Below are positions 1-7,328 of a stretch of 13,540 bases of DNA, piece after piece. The first letter of the stretch is position 1. Each line of letters begins with the position of its first letter. The stretch spans positions 17,541 through 31,080 of the forward strand of contig WELB01000088.1 in the NCBI GenBank assembly GCA_009602725.1. The letters run 5' to 3'. The notes below the pieces were generated by a model. The model did no database searches and was not told the origin of the DNA. It saw only the letters and a list, made by a program, of their open reading frames with translations. This stretch comes from Spirogloea muscicola (taxonomy: Eukaryota; Streptophyta; Zygnematophyceae; Spirogloeales; Spirogloeaceae). The translations under genes were made by a program, and so were the position numbers.

Positions 1-75
1 AAGCCAGCCCAAAAAGAGTTCACAAAGGTTCAGAGGGGCCTAAGAGCGGCGAGCAGCTACAAAGGGGCCTGAGGA
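1..75 (-). repeat. Fragment resembling the retroelement 5' arm
   Basis: The window opens with an AGCCAGCCCAAAAA segment. Its order of motifs (AGCCAGCCCAAAAA, a GAACAAA/TTCACAAAGG-like stretch, then AGGGG-CTA-AG) parallels the left arm of the inverted repeat at 1364-1425, in the same orientation. A weaker match lies at 831-880. I read this as another degraded copy of the 5' part of the local retroelement family, cut by the window edge. The similarity was judged by eye and is imperfect. Confidence 0.4.
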
Positions 76-661
76 TGCAATGGTAAAACAGGGGGGAGGA
101 TGGATCACTCAGTACGTACGAGTGAGGAGCCTCAGATCCGACAGACTAGCTGCCGGGAAGCTATCACCCTGACGAAAGCGAGGAGGGCCGGGGGTGCCGG
201 GTGTGCCCAACTGGGAGCCTCGCGGGTCAGCGCGCTGACCCGGCTGTCGGCTTGCGGGCCGGGCGCCGCCCGCACGCGCGCGCCGCCGCCCGCGGCCCGT
301 GGGCCCCCTGCGCCCGCCGCCTGCCGAGGGCCAGCTTGCTGTCGGTGCTGTTCGTGTACAGATGTCATCCCGATGTGCTTGCCGGCGTTGTCGGCCCTCC
401 CTCCCATGTTCCGATTACACGTGAACGCTTTCCCTCTTTGCGGCGCCGCGCCTCGCCCTGCTAGCGCCGAGCTCGAGCTCCTGCCCTCTGCACCAGACCG
501 ACGCAGCCCTTCCCCAGCGCGCGACGGCTGGGAACAGCCGGCCCACAAAAGGCTGAACGAGGTCCGGAGGAGCCGGACGGACGTGGAGATCACCAAGGGT
601 GCCTTCTCAGTGAACAGAGAGCTGCGCAAGCTCGTTAGTTGGTGACTCGGACGCTTATACT
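76..661. other. Stretch with no supportable gene; GC-rich core
   Basis: Both strands are open for about 180-200 codons here (100-645 on +, 132-749 on -). The translations are Ala/Arg/Pro/Gly-rich with no recognisable domain. The openness is explained by the very GC-rich core at about 230-330, a run of CGCGCG and GCCGCC. No intron-bounded exon or family motif was found, so I leave it uncalled. Confidence 0.5.
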
Positions 662-741
662 TTGCCGTCCGGCATTGTGGCATCGACTTGCCCCATTCAC
701 GTCTGACCCGTGGCCTCTGAGCGGGTCGGCATAGCTGCAGG
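662..741 (+). repeat. Retroelement 3'-end-like fragment
   Basis: This stretch starts TTGCCGTCCGG and ends CTGAGCGGGTCGGCATAGC, then TGCAGG. The end of the full-length retroelement pseudogene at 4391-4471 has the same layout: TTGCCGTCCGG, a GCATC, and CTGAGCGGGTCCGCTTAGC followed by AGCAGG, at nearly the same total length (80 versus 81 nt). I infer a second, 5'-truncated copy of the same family on the + strand. The middle of the alignment is weak, so this rests mainly on the two conserved ends and the equal spacing. Confidence 0.5.
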
Positions 742-830
742 AGCTTCACATGCTTGGCCGTGATGGTCCGCCATCCATCCGGTCCTCACTTGAGAGATTG
801 AGCTCTTCCAGAAGGGGTGGGGCTTCTCGG

Positions 831-880
831 AAGCCAGCCCAGAATGTATGGACAAGGTCTAGAGGGCCGAAGGGCGCCAA
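831..880 (-). repeat. Second arm-like fragment
   Basis: AGCCAGCCCAGAA, then a GGACAAGG-like and an AGAGGGCC-like stretch, repeats the order seen at 1-75 and 1364-1425. It is probably another eroded copy of the 5' arm of the local retroelement family, immediately left of the 60-bp direct repeats. Confidence 0.4.
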
Positions 881-894
881 CACGACAGAGCTAT

Positions 895-1128
895 GCACGA
901 GACCACAGCGAGTGGGAGCTAAGGCACCCCAAATCAGCAGCCGCAAGTCGGAGTAGCTTACAGCTTTGAAAGAAGAGTGCAGCGGATGTTGTTGACGAAG
1001 AAGTTATTAAAAGAGTCACCAACGACGATACCCACAAGTCGCAGCCAGATCGCGGCCTGCCCGCGAATGCACGAGAATACAGCGAATGGGAGCTTAGTAA
1101 CCCCGGGTCAGCAGCCGCAAGTCGGAGT
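895..1128. repeat. 60-bp direct repeat pair
   Basis: Positions 895-954 and 1069-1128 match at 51 of 60 bases without gaps, starting GCACGAGA and ending in an identical CAGCAGCCGCAAGTCGGAGT. The copies are 174 bp apart. Read on the - strand they lie downstream of the C-terminal coding remnant of the inverted retroelement copy (1108-1534), so they may be duplicated 3' tail sequence of that element. Confidence 0.8.
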
Positions 1129-1534
1129 GACTTGCGGCTGGAAACGAGGCACCCCGACAAGACCCGATTTAGCAGCCAAAGCGCGGCCTGCCCGCAAGTG
1201 AACTGCATGAGCCTGGGACCGTCGGGAAAAGATGGACAGCCGCACGCGAACACCTGGGCAAGCAGCCCCGGCGCCGTTGAAGCCGGCCAGCTCACCTTGC
1301 TGGCCCTGCCAACGATTGAAGAAAGAGAGAAAGGGCTCGCCCATTGAGGATAGGGGCTGGACCAGCCAGCCCAAAAACGAATGAACAAAAGACGAGAAGG
1401 GGGCTAGAGGAAGCGCTAAGAAAAACAAGCACAATTAGAAACAAAGCATCTACGAAGCACTCAGTAACCCCTGCTAAGCAGCCTCAAGGTCCGAGAAGCT
1501 GGGCTCCTGGAAGTGGGTCCCCTGGCCAGAGCCA
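1108..1534 (-). mobile_element. Internally deleted, inverted retroelement copy
   Basis: Read on the - strand this begins with the same sequence that lies upstream of the reverse transcriptase in the + strand element (1534 down to about 1314). It then passes directly into a stretch encoding RRSQAHAVHLRAGRALAAKS. That resembles the extreme C-terminus of the + strand element (QRAQAHALHQKAGRALAGSS, about 4319-4378). The reverse transcriptase and most of the endonuclease are therefore missing. A 108-codon open frame spans the junction from 1434 to 1108, which could be chance. The hairpin and 60-bp repeats follow at its 3' side. I infer a non-autonomous deletion derivative of the same family, inserted in the opposite orientation; a rearrangement after insertion is the alternative. 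Confidence 0.65.
1112..1140. other. Perfect 12-bp hairpin with 5-nt loop
   Basis: CAGCCGCAAGTC (1112-1123) and GACTTGCGGCTG (1129-1140) are exact reverse complements separated by GGAGT. The hairpin overlaps the end of the second 60-bp repeat. The first repeat copy carries only the left half, since it is followed by AGCTTACAG rather than the complementary arm. On the - strand it falls just after the C-terminal remnant of the inverted retroelement, where non-LTR elements often carry a 3' structure recognised by their reverse transcriptase. That role is inference. Confidence 0.8.
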
Positions 1535-2004
1535 GAGGCAGCAGCGAGGGCTCTGCCGGCACGATTGAGGATTCAGGACAGATTGGCTCGCTTTGTCAGC
1601 GGCAAGTGGGAGGAGCTGGCCTAGCAGCGTGCAGCAGCCGCTCGGGTCGCGCTCTCAGAACGACGTGCACGCGGAGGCACCCGCAACCGACCCTCTCAAC
1701 GGTCCATGATTGGTAACCTAGCGTGTGCAAGACGCTTTGGCAGAGCAGGAGAGCAGTCTCGAGCCGCTCAGGCCCTCTGTCCCGACTCCTTGGCAGCCCA
1801 ACAATGGCTCTGGCCAGGGGACCCACTTCCAGGAGCCCAGCATCTCTGATCTGCGGCTGCTTAGCAGGGGTTACTGAGTGTCTCGTAGCAGCTTTGTTTC
1901 TGTTACTTAGCGCTTCCCCTGGCCCCCTTCTCGTACTCTGTTCATTCTTTTTCGGGCTGGTTGTTCCAGCCCCTATTCTCAATGGGCGAGCACTTTCTTC
2001 AACA
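1314..2004. repeat. Long inverted repeat, arms about 200-220 bp
   Basis: The left arm (about 1314-1534) and right arm (about 1805-2004) are reverse complements with scattered substitutions and small indels. Shared stretches include GGGTCCCCTGGCCAGAGCCA near the loop and GCTCGCCCATTGAGGATAGG-like sequence at the outer end. The loop is about 270 bp (1535-1804) and has no clear gene. The right arm continues directly into the reverse transcriptase reading frame, and the left arm into the deleted copy. The inverted repeat is therefore best explained as two copies of the same 5' element region facing each other, not as terminal inverted repeats of a DNA transposon. Confidence 0.85.
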
Positions 2005-4450
2005 ATGATGCCATTGAGGCCACCTTGCGCCAACTGCATCCTCCCCCCCAGCACCCTCTTGAGCCCTGGGTTGGCGCGCTCCCCACTCCTCTTGAACTTT
2101 CAGCAGAGGCGCTCCGCACGGCCCTCGCCAAAGCCCCCCGAGTGGTGTCTGGAGGCCCTTCTGGATGGCTCTTCGAGCAACTACGGGACATCTTCCAAAA
2201 CGGAGACGAAAGAAGCTTCTCCCTGCTCCTCTCCACCTGCCGGCACATCACCAGAGCCACCATTCCCCCGCGCATCGCCGACGCTCTCGATTCCAGGCAC
2301 CTGCTGGCTCTGGCCAAGCCGTCAGGTGGTGTGAGGCCCATCGCCATGACCGAAGTATCATGCGGCTGGTGACCAAGGCTTTGTGCGGCGAGCTAAAGTC
2401 CCAGCTGTCCACCCAATCTTTCACCCCACCAGTTTGGTGCTGGCATGTCCTGCGGGGCAGAGGCCCTCGTAAACGGGATCCGTGCAGCACTGGATGTCAA
2501 CACACCACACATGGTCCTTGGACTGGACATAGCCAACGCATTCAACACTGTGGAGCGCAGCGCCATCATGGAGGAGCTGCGTGATCACTTCCCGTCCTTG
2601 ATTCCATATTTCCTCATGGCCTATGGCCGGCCAGGGCGGCTGCTGTGGCGTTCGGAGGAGTCTTGGACGACCTTATGGTCCACAACTGGCACACGCCAGG
2701 AAGATTCCCTCAGCCCCATACTTTCCGCCTTGGCACATTCCCGTGCACTACGGCGCACCCAGAGCCTGCACCCCAACCTCCTCTTCCCCTCCTACGCCGA
2801 CAACATACATATTGTCGGCCCATCGTCAGCAGTCATGGCGGCTTATCCCTTGCTCGTACACGGACTGAGCACAGTGGGCCTGCGGGTTTGCCCCACCAAG
2901 AACGTGACGTGGTCACCACACGGCCTCCCCACCAACCTCCAGCTCCCACCAGGCTGCCAGACCCCTGCCAATGGGCTGGCTGTTCTCAAAATTCCCCTTG
3001 GCACTCCATTCCACGTTGCGGAGGACTTACGTGAACGTCTGCAGCAACACCTTGCCCCCCTTCCCTCCCTTCCTCTCCGCCGAGATCCGCAGCTGGCGCT
3101 GGCCAACCTTACTCGCTGCATTGGTCAACGAGCTGGCTACCTGCAGCAAACAGTCGCCCCAGCGGACATGGTGGGCGAGCTGTACAAGGAGTTCGACACC
3201 TCCCTCCTGCAAACCCTGGCTTCCCTGATTCAACACCCATCCTTCCCCTCACCTTCATCCTCCCTGCAGACATCCCTTCCCACACGAATGGGCGGCCTGG
3301 GCTGCCGGTCACTTGAACAGACGGCGCAGGCAGCCTTTCTTGGTGCTGGCACCAGATTGCCTCCTTTCTTCCCTTGCGCTTCCCTTGCCTGGCCAGCCCT
3401 GCAGCCGAGGTAGAGGAAGGCTCCTTGGCATTCCAAGTGCAATTGAGGAGCATCCGGGAGTCAGCACTCTGCTCCTTCCCCTCCCTACAACCCCTCCTCA
3501 CCCCCTTCTCAGCACTTGCTCAAGCACCAGACAAAGCGGCACACTCGTTGCTGCAGTTGAGGACGAGCGTCGCAAGGCGTTGAGGACGATGCCGGATATC
3601 AAGACCAATCCAAGGAGTCTGGCACGTCTCACATCGCTCGCAACGCCTGGGGCAACGGATTGGCTTACCACACACGCAATCCACAACGCTTTCAAAATCA
3701 GCCCTGAAGCATTCCGACGCTTCTCCAGCTGTTCCTGGGCCTGCCCCCGACCTGCCTAATTGGAGTAAGTCAGTGTGAGTGTGGCTTCCGTGCGGAGGGC
3801 GGTGACCTAGCCACCCACATGCTGCGGTGTCCCACAGGCCCTGAGGTGGTGGGCGTCCACAATGTCCTACGAGACGCCCTGGCGGGCTTGATGCGCGACG
3901 CCGGCTACCGCGCCATTGTGGAAGTAAGCAATGTAATGCCCATCACCACGGATTCCCAGGGTCGCCATCACCGTCGCACACTGGACATTGTGGGTGTACA
4001 ACCTGGCGGAGCCCACGAGCCTTGGTGGATGTGGTGGTGACCGAGGCATACAAGAGTTCCGCTTCCACACACATTGCTGGTCACGCAGTGGGAGGTGCTG
4101 AGCAGAGAAAGCTCCGACACTACTCTGACTACCCCCACAGCGACCACCTTCTCCCGGCCGCAATCGACACTTTCGGCTGCTTGGGTCCTCGCTTCCGTTC
4201 CCTACTTGAGAACATAGCGAGTCTGGGATATGCACTACGCGAGGATATGCTTCCAGCCCAGATGGGTATGCCGGCAGCCTGTTTGTCATTTTTGCGACGT
4301 CGAGTGTCAGCTTGTCTGCAGCGAGCTCAGGCTCATGCGTTGCATCAGAAAGCTGGTCGAGCCTTGGCTGGTAGTTCAAGAGCTTGTCGATTGCCGTCCG
4401 GTATTCGAGCATCAGTTAGCGACCTCTATGTGCTGACTCATGGTTACTGA
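1983..4450 (+). pseudogene. REL-type non-LTR retrotransposon polyprotein, decayed
   Basis: The encoded protein had a reverse transcriptase followed by a C-terminal nuclease. Visible parts in order are an N-terminal region (PSGWLFEQLRD, KPSGGVRPIA, about 2150-2345), a finger motif QFGAGMSCGAEAL (about 2430-2466), motif A LDIANAFNTV (2523-2552), motif B RQEDSLSP (2694-2717) and motif C YADN (2793-2804). A thumb-like region (about 3000-3340) follows, then the nuclease. Frame changes fall near 2352, 2400, 3348, 3550, 3720 and 4018, so no intact protein can be made. Motif C has Asn in place of the second catalytic Asp of YADD, and motif B reads QED where the family usually has QGD. The start is unclear because coding-like sequence continues upstream into the inverted-repeat arm. 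The final stop is TGA at 4448-4450. Confidence 0.9.
3762..4450 (+). pseudogene. Retroelement CCHC finger and restriction-like endonuclease
   Basis: This is the C-terminal module of the retroelement, listed separately because its architecture is diagnostic. A CCHC knuckle (CECGFRAEGGDLATHMLRC, 3774-3830) precedes HNVLRDAL and a PD-(D/E)XK-like core. RRTLDIVG supplies the acidic residue. After a frameshift near 4018, LVDVVVTEAYKSSA supplies the second acidic and lysine positions. A conserved tail with SDHLLPAAIDTFGCLGP and then SFLRRRVSACLQRAQAHAL follows. In REL-type elements such as the R2 and CRE groups this nuclease nicks the target DNA to prime reverse transcription. Here it is split between two frames and cannot be functional. 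The assignment to this nuclease class is by motif layout only. Confidence 0.75.
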
Positions 4451-4719
4451 GCGGGTCCGCTTAGCAGCAGGTGACGTACATTTGTCAATGTGGTTGCCTT
4501 TGTACTTGGCCAAACATGGCCTCCCCATCTCTTAATACACACGTCCTTCCTCACCGTCGCTTGCAGCCGCACCCCCCGGTCTCGCCCCCGCCCTCCTCTT
4601 CGCCGCCCGCCCGCCCGCGCCTTCGCGCGGCGGAGCTCGGCCGCCGCGAGAGCGAGCCTCAAGCCGGGAAAAGTCCAGCTCGCGGAAATGGGCGCGCCAG
4701 GCGACCGCCACACCGTCAA
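4451..4719. other. GC-rich spacer after the retroelement
   Basis: The first 90 bases resemble the tail of the element (compare 717-741). From about 4560 to 4700 the sequence is strongly C/G-rich with CCGCCCGCCCGCGC-type runs, like the GC-rich 5' exons elsewhere in this window. It could be the promoter or transit-peptide region of a + strand gene beginning with the candidate exon at 4720-4857. No start codon can be chosen with confidence: ATGs at 4688 and 4721 are in other frames. Confidence 0.35.
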
Positions 4720-4857
4720 AATGCCGAATTTGGGCTGGCCGTCGTCCTAGACAGCGCCGAGCGCGTCGAGGGTCTCGTTGTCTCCCCTTTCTGCATCGCG
4801 CTCAAGGTCATCTGCGACCAGCACAACCAGGAGGCCCTGGGCGTCATCCTCAACATC
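4720..4857 (+). CDS. Candidate coding exon, unknown function
   Basis: The frame reading NAEFGLAVVLDSAERVEG, then VVSPFCIALKVICDQHNQ and EALGVILNI, looks like folded protein: alternating hydrophobic and charged residues, no low complexity, third positions rich in C and G. The preceding 150 bases are GC-rich like the 5' ends of the DUF1997 and CBS genes. AACATC followed by GTGCCC at 4858 could be a splice donor, though a weak one. I do not recognise the family, and no continuing exon could be fixed downstream. The opposite strand gives no better reading. It may also be a gene fragment stranded among repeats. Confidence 0.35.
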
Positions 4858-4897
4858 GTGCCCTATGCCAGCAGTTCAAACTTCTGCACACCGTGCT

Positions 4898-5230
4898 TCA
4901 GAGTCCGTACATACCCACAGAAGCAGCAACAGATTGGTGTGTGTGCCGTTCCTGGCCAATGCGCCCCACTGCTTTTGTGGCTCCGATGTATTCAAATGCC
5001 AACTGGGCACGCACCTCGGCCAGACTGTCACTAGCATGCTTTGTACACCACTTCACAACAAGAGTGGCATTGACGCCCTTGGAGAGAGGCAGGAGCATAC
5101 ACCCAGCACAGATTGGTGTGTGTGTGCCGTCCTTTGCCGCGCAGTACCCCACTGCCTCCGTGGCTCTCTTCTTCGTGTACGTCAATTACACCTCAGTTGG
5201 CCTGGCTAGCATGCTCTGCATGCAACTACA
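4898..5230. repeat. Imperfect tandem repeat, period about 180 bp
   Basis: Two diverged units start with ACAGATTGGTGTGTGTGCCGT near 4929 and ACAGATTGGTGTGTGTGTGCCGT near 5107. Each continues through a CCCCACTGC-TT/CC-GTGGCTC block and on to a shared GCTAGCATGCT/CTAGCATGCTT block. On the - strand one frame stays open through most of both units (4898-5185), and the translated units align: ATEAVGYCAAKDGTHT against ATKAVGRIGQERHTH, about 61 residues apart. The second unit has stop codons at its upstream edge. It is either a degenerate minisatellite or a remnant of a repeat-containing coding region; the sequence does not decide. Confidence 0.65.
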
Positions 5231-5270
5231 CTTCCATTTTATAGGCAGTACCCCCGAAACAAGCACGTAA

Positions 5271-5347
5271 TAAGCTCTGATCAGCATGATCAGCTCTAAT
5301 CGGATAAGCTCTGCTGGTAAGCTCTAATAAGCATGATAGGATCTGCT
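5271..5347. repeat. Cluster of short AAGCTCT / GATCA repeats
   Basis: TAAGCTCT occurs at 5271, 5305 and 5318, AGCTCTAAT occurs twice, and CTGATCA-GCA-TGATCAG (5277-5293) is a perfect palindrome with a 3-base centre. The stretch ends in the left arm of the 18-bp inverted repeat. It is locally AT-richer than its flanks. No gene or known regulatory site is recognised. Confidence 0.6.
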
Positions 5348-5551
5348 GTCTGCCTAGCCTGTGGCTCCGTCTTGAATACCTGTATGCATCTGGCTGGCTT
5401 TGTACAGCCGCTCTTTGAATATCAGCAGCCGCATTCCTTCTCTTTCAATGAAGGTCGAGACCAGTGGCTTCGTCAAGTGGTTGTGACTTGACAGTATGGC
5501 CAGGATGGTTGCCAGGCGAGTATTATCTCCAGAAGCAGATCCTATCATGCT
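5330..5551. repeat. 18-bp perfect inverted repeat
   Basis: AGCATGATAGGATCTGCT (5330-5347) and its exact reverse complement (5534-5551) enclose 186 bases. The enclosed part contains the 3' end of the candidate minus-strand exon, and the right arm lies inside that open frame. Function unknown; possibly the ends of a small inserted element or a partial inverted duplication. Confidence 0.75.
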
Positions 5552-5644
5552 CTCGCACGCTCTTTGTCGTGGGCTGGTGAACCCCAGGCATCGTCCTCCT
5601 TGATCTGACCACATGAGCTGCCTCGTGCAATTTGTTACCCTCAC
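5380..5644 (-). CDS. Candidate minus-strand exon, unknown function
   Basis: An 88-codon open stretch on the - strand ends at a good donor (CATACAG followed by GTATTC at 5379, phase 1). The more convincing part is SGDNTRLATILAILSSHN, then HLTKPLVSTFIEREGMRLL, with amphipathic helix spacing like that of ARM- or HEAT-type repeats. The N-terminal third looks less like protein, and the acceptor could not be fixed; several AGs are available. No continuing exon was found downstream on the - strand, where the tandem repeat begins. I do not assign a family. Confidence 0.3.
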
Positions 5645-6110
5645 ACAGCCTTGCTCACATCTGTGTCAGCTGGGGTAGTATCAGGCATACGAAAACACTG
5701 GCTCAATATCAAGACCCCTGATTATTTATGTGTGACCTTGGGGGTTGGCCTTCCTATGAGGTGCACGTGTCTGCACCCCCCGACGATGTTTGAGAAAGGC
5801 TTCGTGAAGCGCGACTACCAGAGTGTTTGTGAGCCGCGTCACCACAACATGATACTTACTACAGTGATCATGACAGCCTCTTGCTGATCTCGTTACATGG
5901 ATGTTTCAAAGCAAGCCTGCTCATTAGCTCACAATATAAGGTCGTGACGATCTTTCCAGAACATCTTGAATGCTCAACAATCCGCCAGCGCAGTCCTGTG
6001 ATGTTAAGCACTGTGCTGTTAACTACCTTCCTTCTACGGACAAATGGCTGCGGACAGGACACCTCAGCACATGCAGGGTTGGCGTTTCCATTGATGTCTG
6101 GTCGCCTTCG

Positions 6111-6187
6111 ATTTGTACCTTATCATTGCGAGATGCAAGTGTCCCGCCACCATTGAAGTTGCCACTAGTGCCGCTTAAGGTACAAAT
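6111..6187. repeat. 12-bp perfect inverted repeat
   Basis: ATTTGTACCTTA (6111-6122) and TAAGGTACAAAT (6176-6187) are exact reverse complements around 53 bases. No transposase or flanking duplication is visible, so it may be a small palindromic element or chance. Confidence 0.55.
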
Positions 6188-6370
6188 ACCTTTCACCAAG
6201 CTCTCCAAAGCCTGTCCTTGGCAGTCAAAGACTCCCACTGGAGCACTGACGACCAGTCGCTGAGGACCCCCTGACGAAAGGGGACAAGGCACTGACTAGT
6301 CAAGTGGCCATCGGCATTAAGCAGTTTCTGCTGATAAAACTTCGTCGCCTCAGGTTCGCCGAGTACCCTT

Positions 6371-6402
6371 GACATTGTCCACCGCCCTCGACATTGTCCA
6401 CC
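6371..6402. repeat. Short tandem duplication, 19-bp period
   Basis: GACATTGTCCACC occurs at 6371-6383 and again at 6390-6402, separated by GCCCTC. Too short to assign a role. Confidence 0.6.
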
Positions 6403-7088
6403 CCGTTCGGGCTTACCTTTCACAGCGATCGCCTCCTGTCACTTGAGCTTGAAGCTTCTGTCAAATACCAATTCTGACAATAACGCTTGAATTTACAAAC
6501 CAAGGCCACGCTTTCGCAGTCATCTGCAACCCGTGCCAAGAAGCATGTTCTCAGGTGGCCTCAGGGCCACAAGGCAGGTGATGCTTTCTCCACCACATCC
6601 ATGGTTGGGGCTATTGTGTATTGCCAGGCTGCAGAACGGACAGAGTGGTGGAGAGGACCGGCACAAGCTCAGGCGGCCAAACGCAGCAAGCTCAAGCAGC
6701 GATACTTATGCAACCTCCACGTGCTTGATTGCCCAAGACAATAACTGGAGGCCTGAGACTGGTGGAGGACACCTCCAAGCAAAAGCACAAAGCAAGCAGC
6801 CACCACAGACCAGTCAGCAGGTGCAAAGGCAAGCTTTGCTGGGACACCTTTGGAAGCATACAAATGTAACCTGCTTGAGTGAATGGTTGTGGTGTGATTC
6901 TAACGAGATCTTCGGAGTGACTCAACCTGGACGCAGTGAGAGTTGCCCTCGTAGAGTGCAGCAGAAATCTGCTGCCTTTTGGGCTCACCCTTCCTGGCAG
7001 CCTGCAAAGACTTTGGACCAGGCAAGCTGAAGCCATTGTTCAGCTCCGCATACTTGAGAGGCGCAAGGGCACCGGTGCAGCTTGATCA

Positions 7089-7328
7089 CTAGGTTGCCTG
7101 CTTGTCATCACCCTGCTTGTCATCTCCTCCAGCCTGTGCGTCCTTGAACACCAGCTCTACTGCCTCCCCTGTCCCAGGCGGTTTGGCTTCGTCCTTGGAG
7201 GTCTGACCAGCGCTCACACCTGCATCCTTCTTGCCCGGGCCCAGCCCTTCGGCGGCTTTACCCTCTTTATCCGGCTGAGTGGAGAACTGGGTAAAGCGCC
7301 ACAGGTCACATGAGGTTGTCGCCAGCAC
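7089..7328 (-). CDS. Possible C-terminal exon, hydrophilic protein
   Basis: An open frame of 79 codons on the - strand ends in TGA at 7089-7091, and no in-frame ATG begins it. It follows a fair acceptor (GCTAAACAG before GTGCTGGCG at 7328). It starts with a folded-looking segment, VLATTSCDLWRFTQFSTQPD, and then becomes Lys/Gly/Asp-rich with a DDKQGDDKQ duplication near the end, as in flexible protein tails. An upstream open stretch around 7339-7471 could precede it, but joining them needs a 35-nt intron, shorter than any confident intron here. Function not recognised. Confidence 0.3.
   Translation of the reverse strand: MLATTSCDLWRFTQFSTQPDKEGKAAEGLGPGKKDAGVSAGQTSKDEAKPPGTGEAVELVFKDAQAGGDDKQGDDKQAT

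Larger units (their letters stand above)
5650..7088. other. Long stretch with no recognisable gene
   Basis: Open frames here are short (60-165 codons), overlap on both strands and show no family motif. The longest, 6533-7030 on +, is rich in Gln, Ser and Trp without domain-like pattern. The stretch contains a 12-bp inverted repeat (6111-6187) and a short tandem duplication (6371-6402). It could be intergenic, intronic or decayed transposon sequence. Confidence 0.5.

Noticed and set aside
100-749. Long overlapping open frames on both strands (181 and 205 codons)
   Set aside because: Low-complexity Ala/Arg/Pro translations caused by high GC, with no domain and no consistent exon structure.
1314-2004. 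Inverted repeat as terminal inverted repeats of a DNA transposon
   Set aside because: The loop has no transposase, and the right arm reads directly into the reverse transcriptase frame, so two facing retroelement copies explain it better.
3109-3501. Minus-strand open frames under the reverse transcriptase (for example 130 codons)
   Set aside because: Antisense shadows of the retroelement coding sequence, with no motif of their own.
6023-6292. Minus-strand frame with a Gly/Ser-rich segment (SGTSGNFNGGGTLASR)
   Set aside because: No family recognised, poor splice sites, and the plus frame is equally open.
6533-7030. 165-codon plus-strand frame
   Set aside because: Composition without folded-protein pattern, no homologous motif, and the opposite strand is also open.
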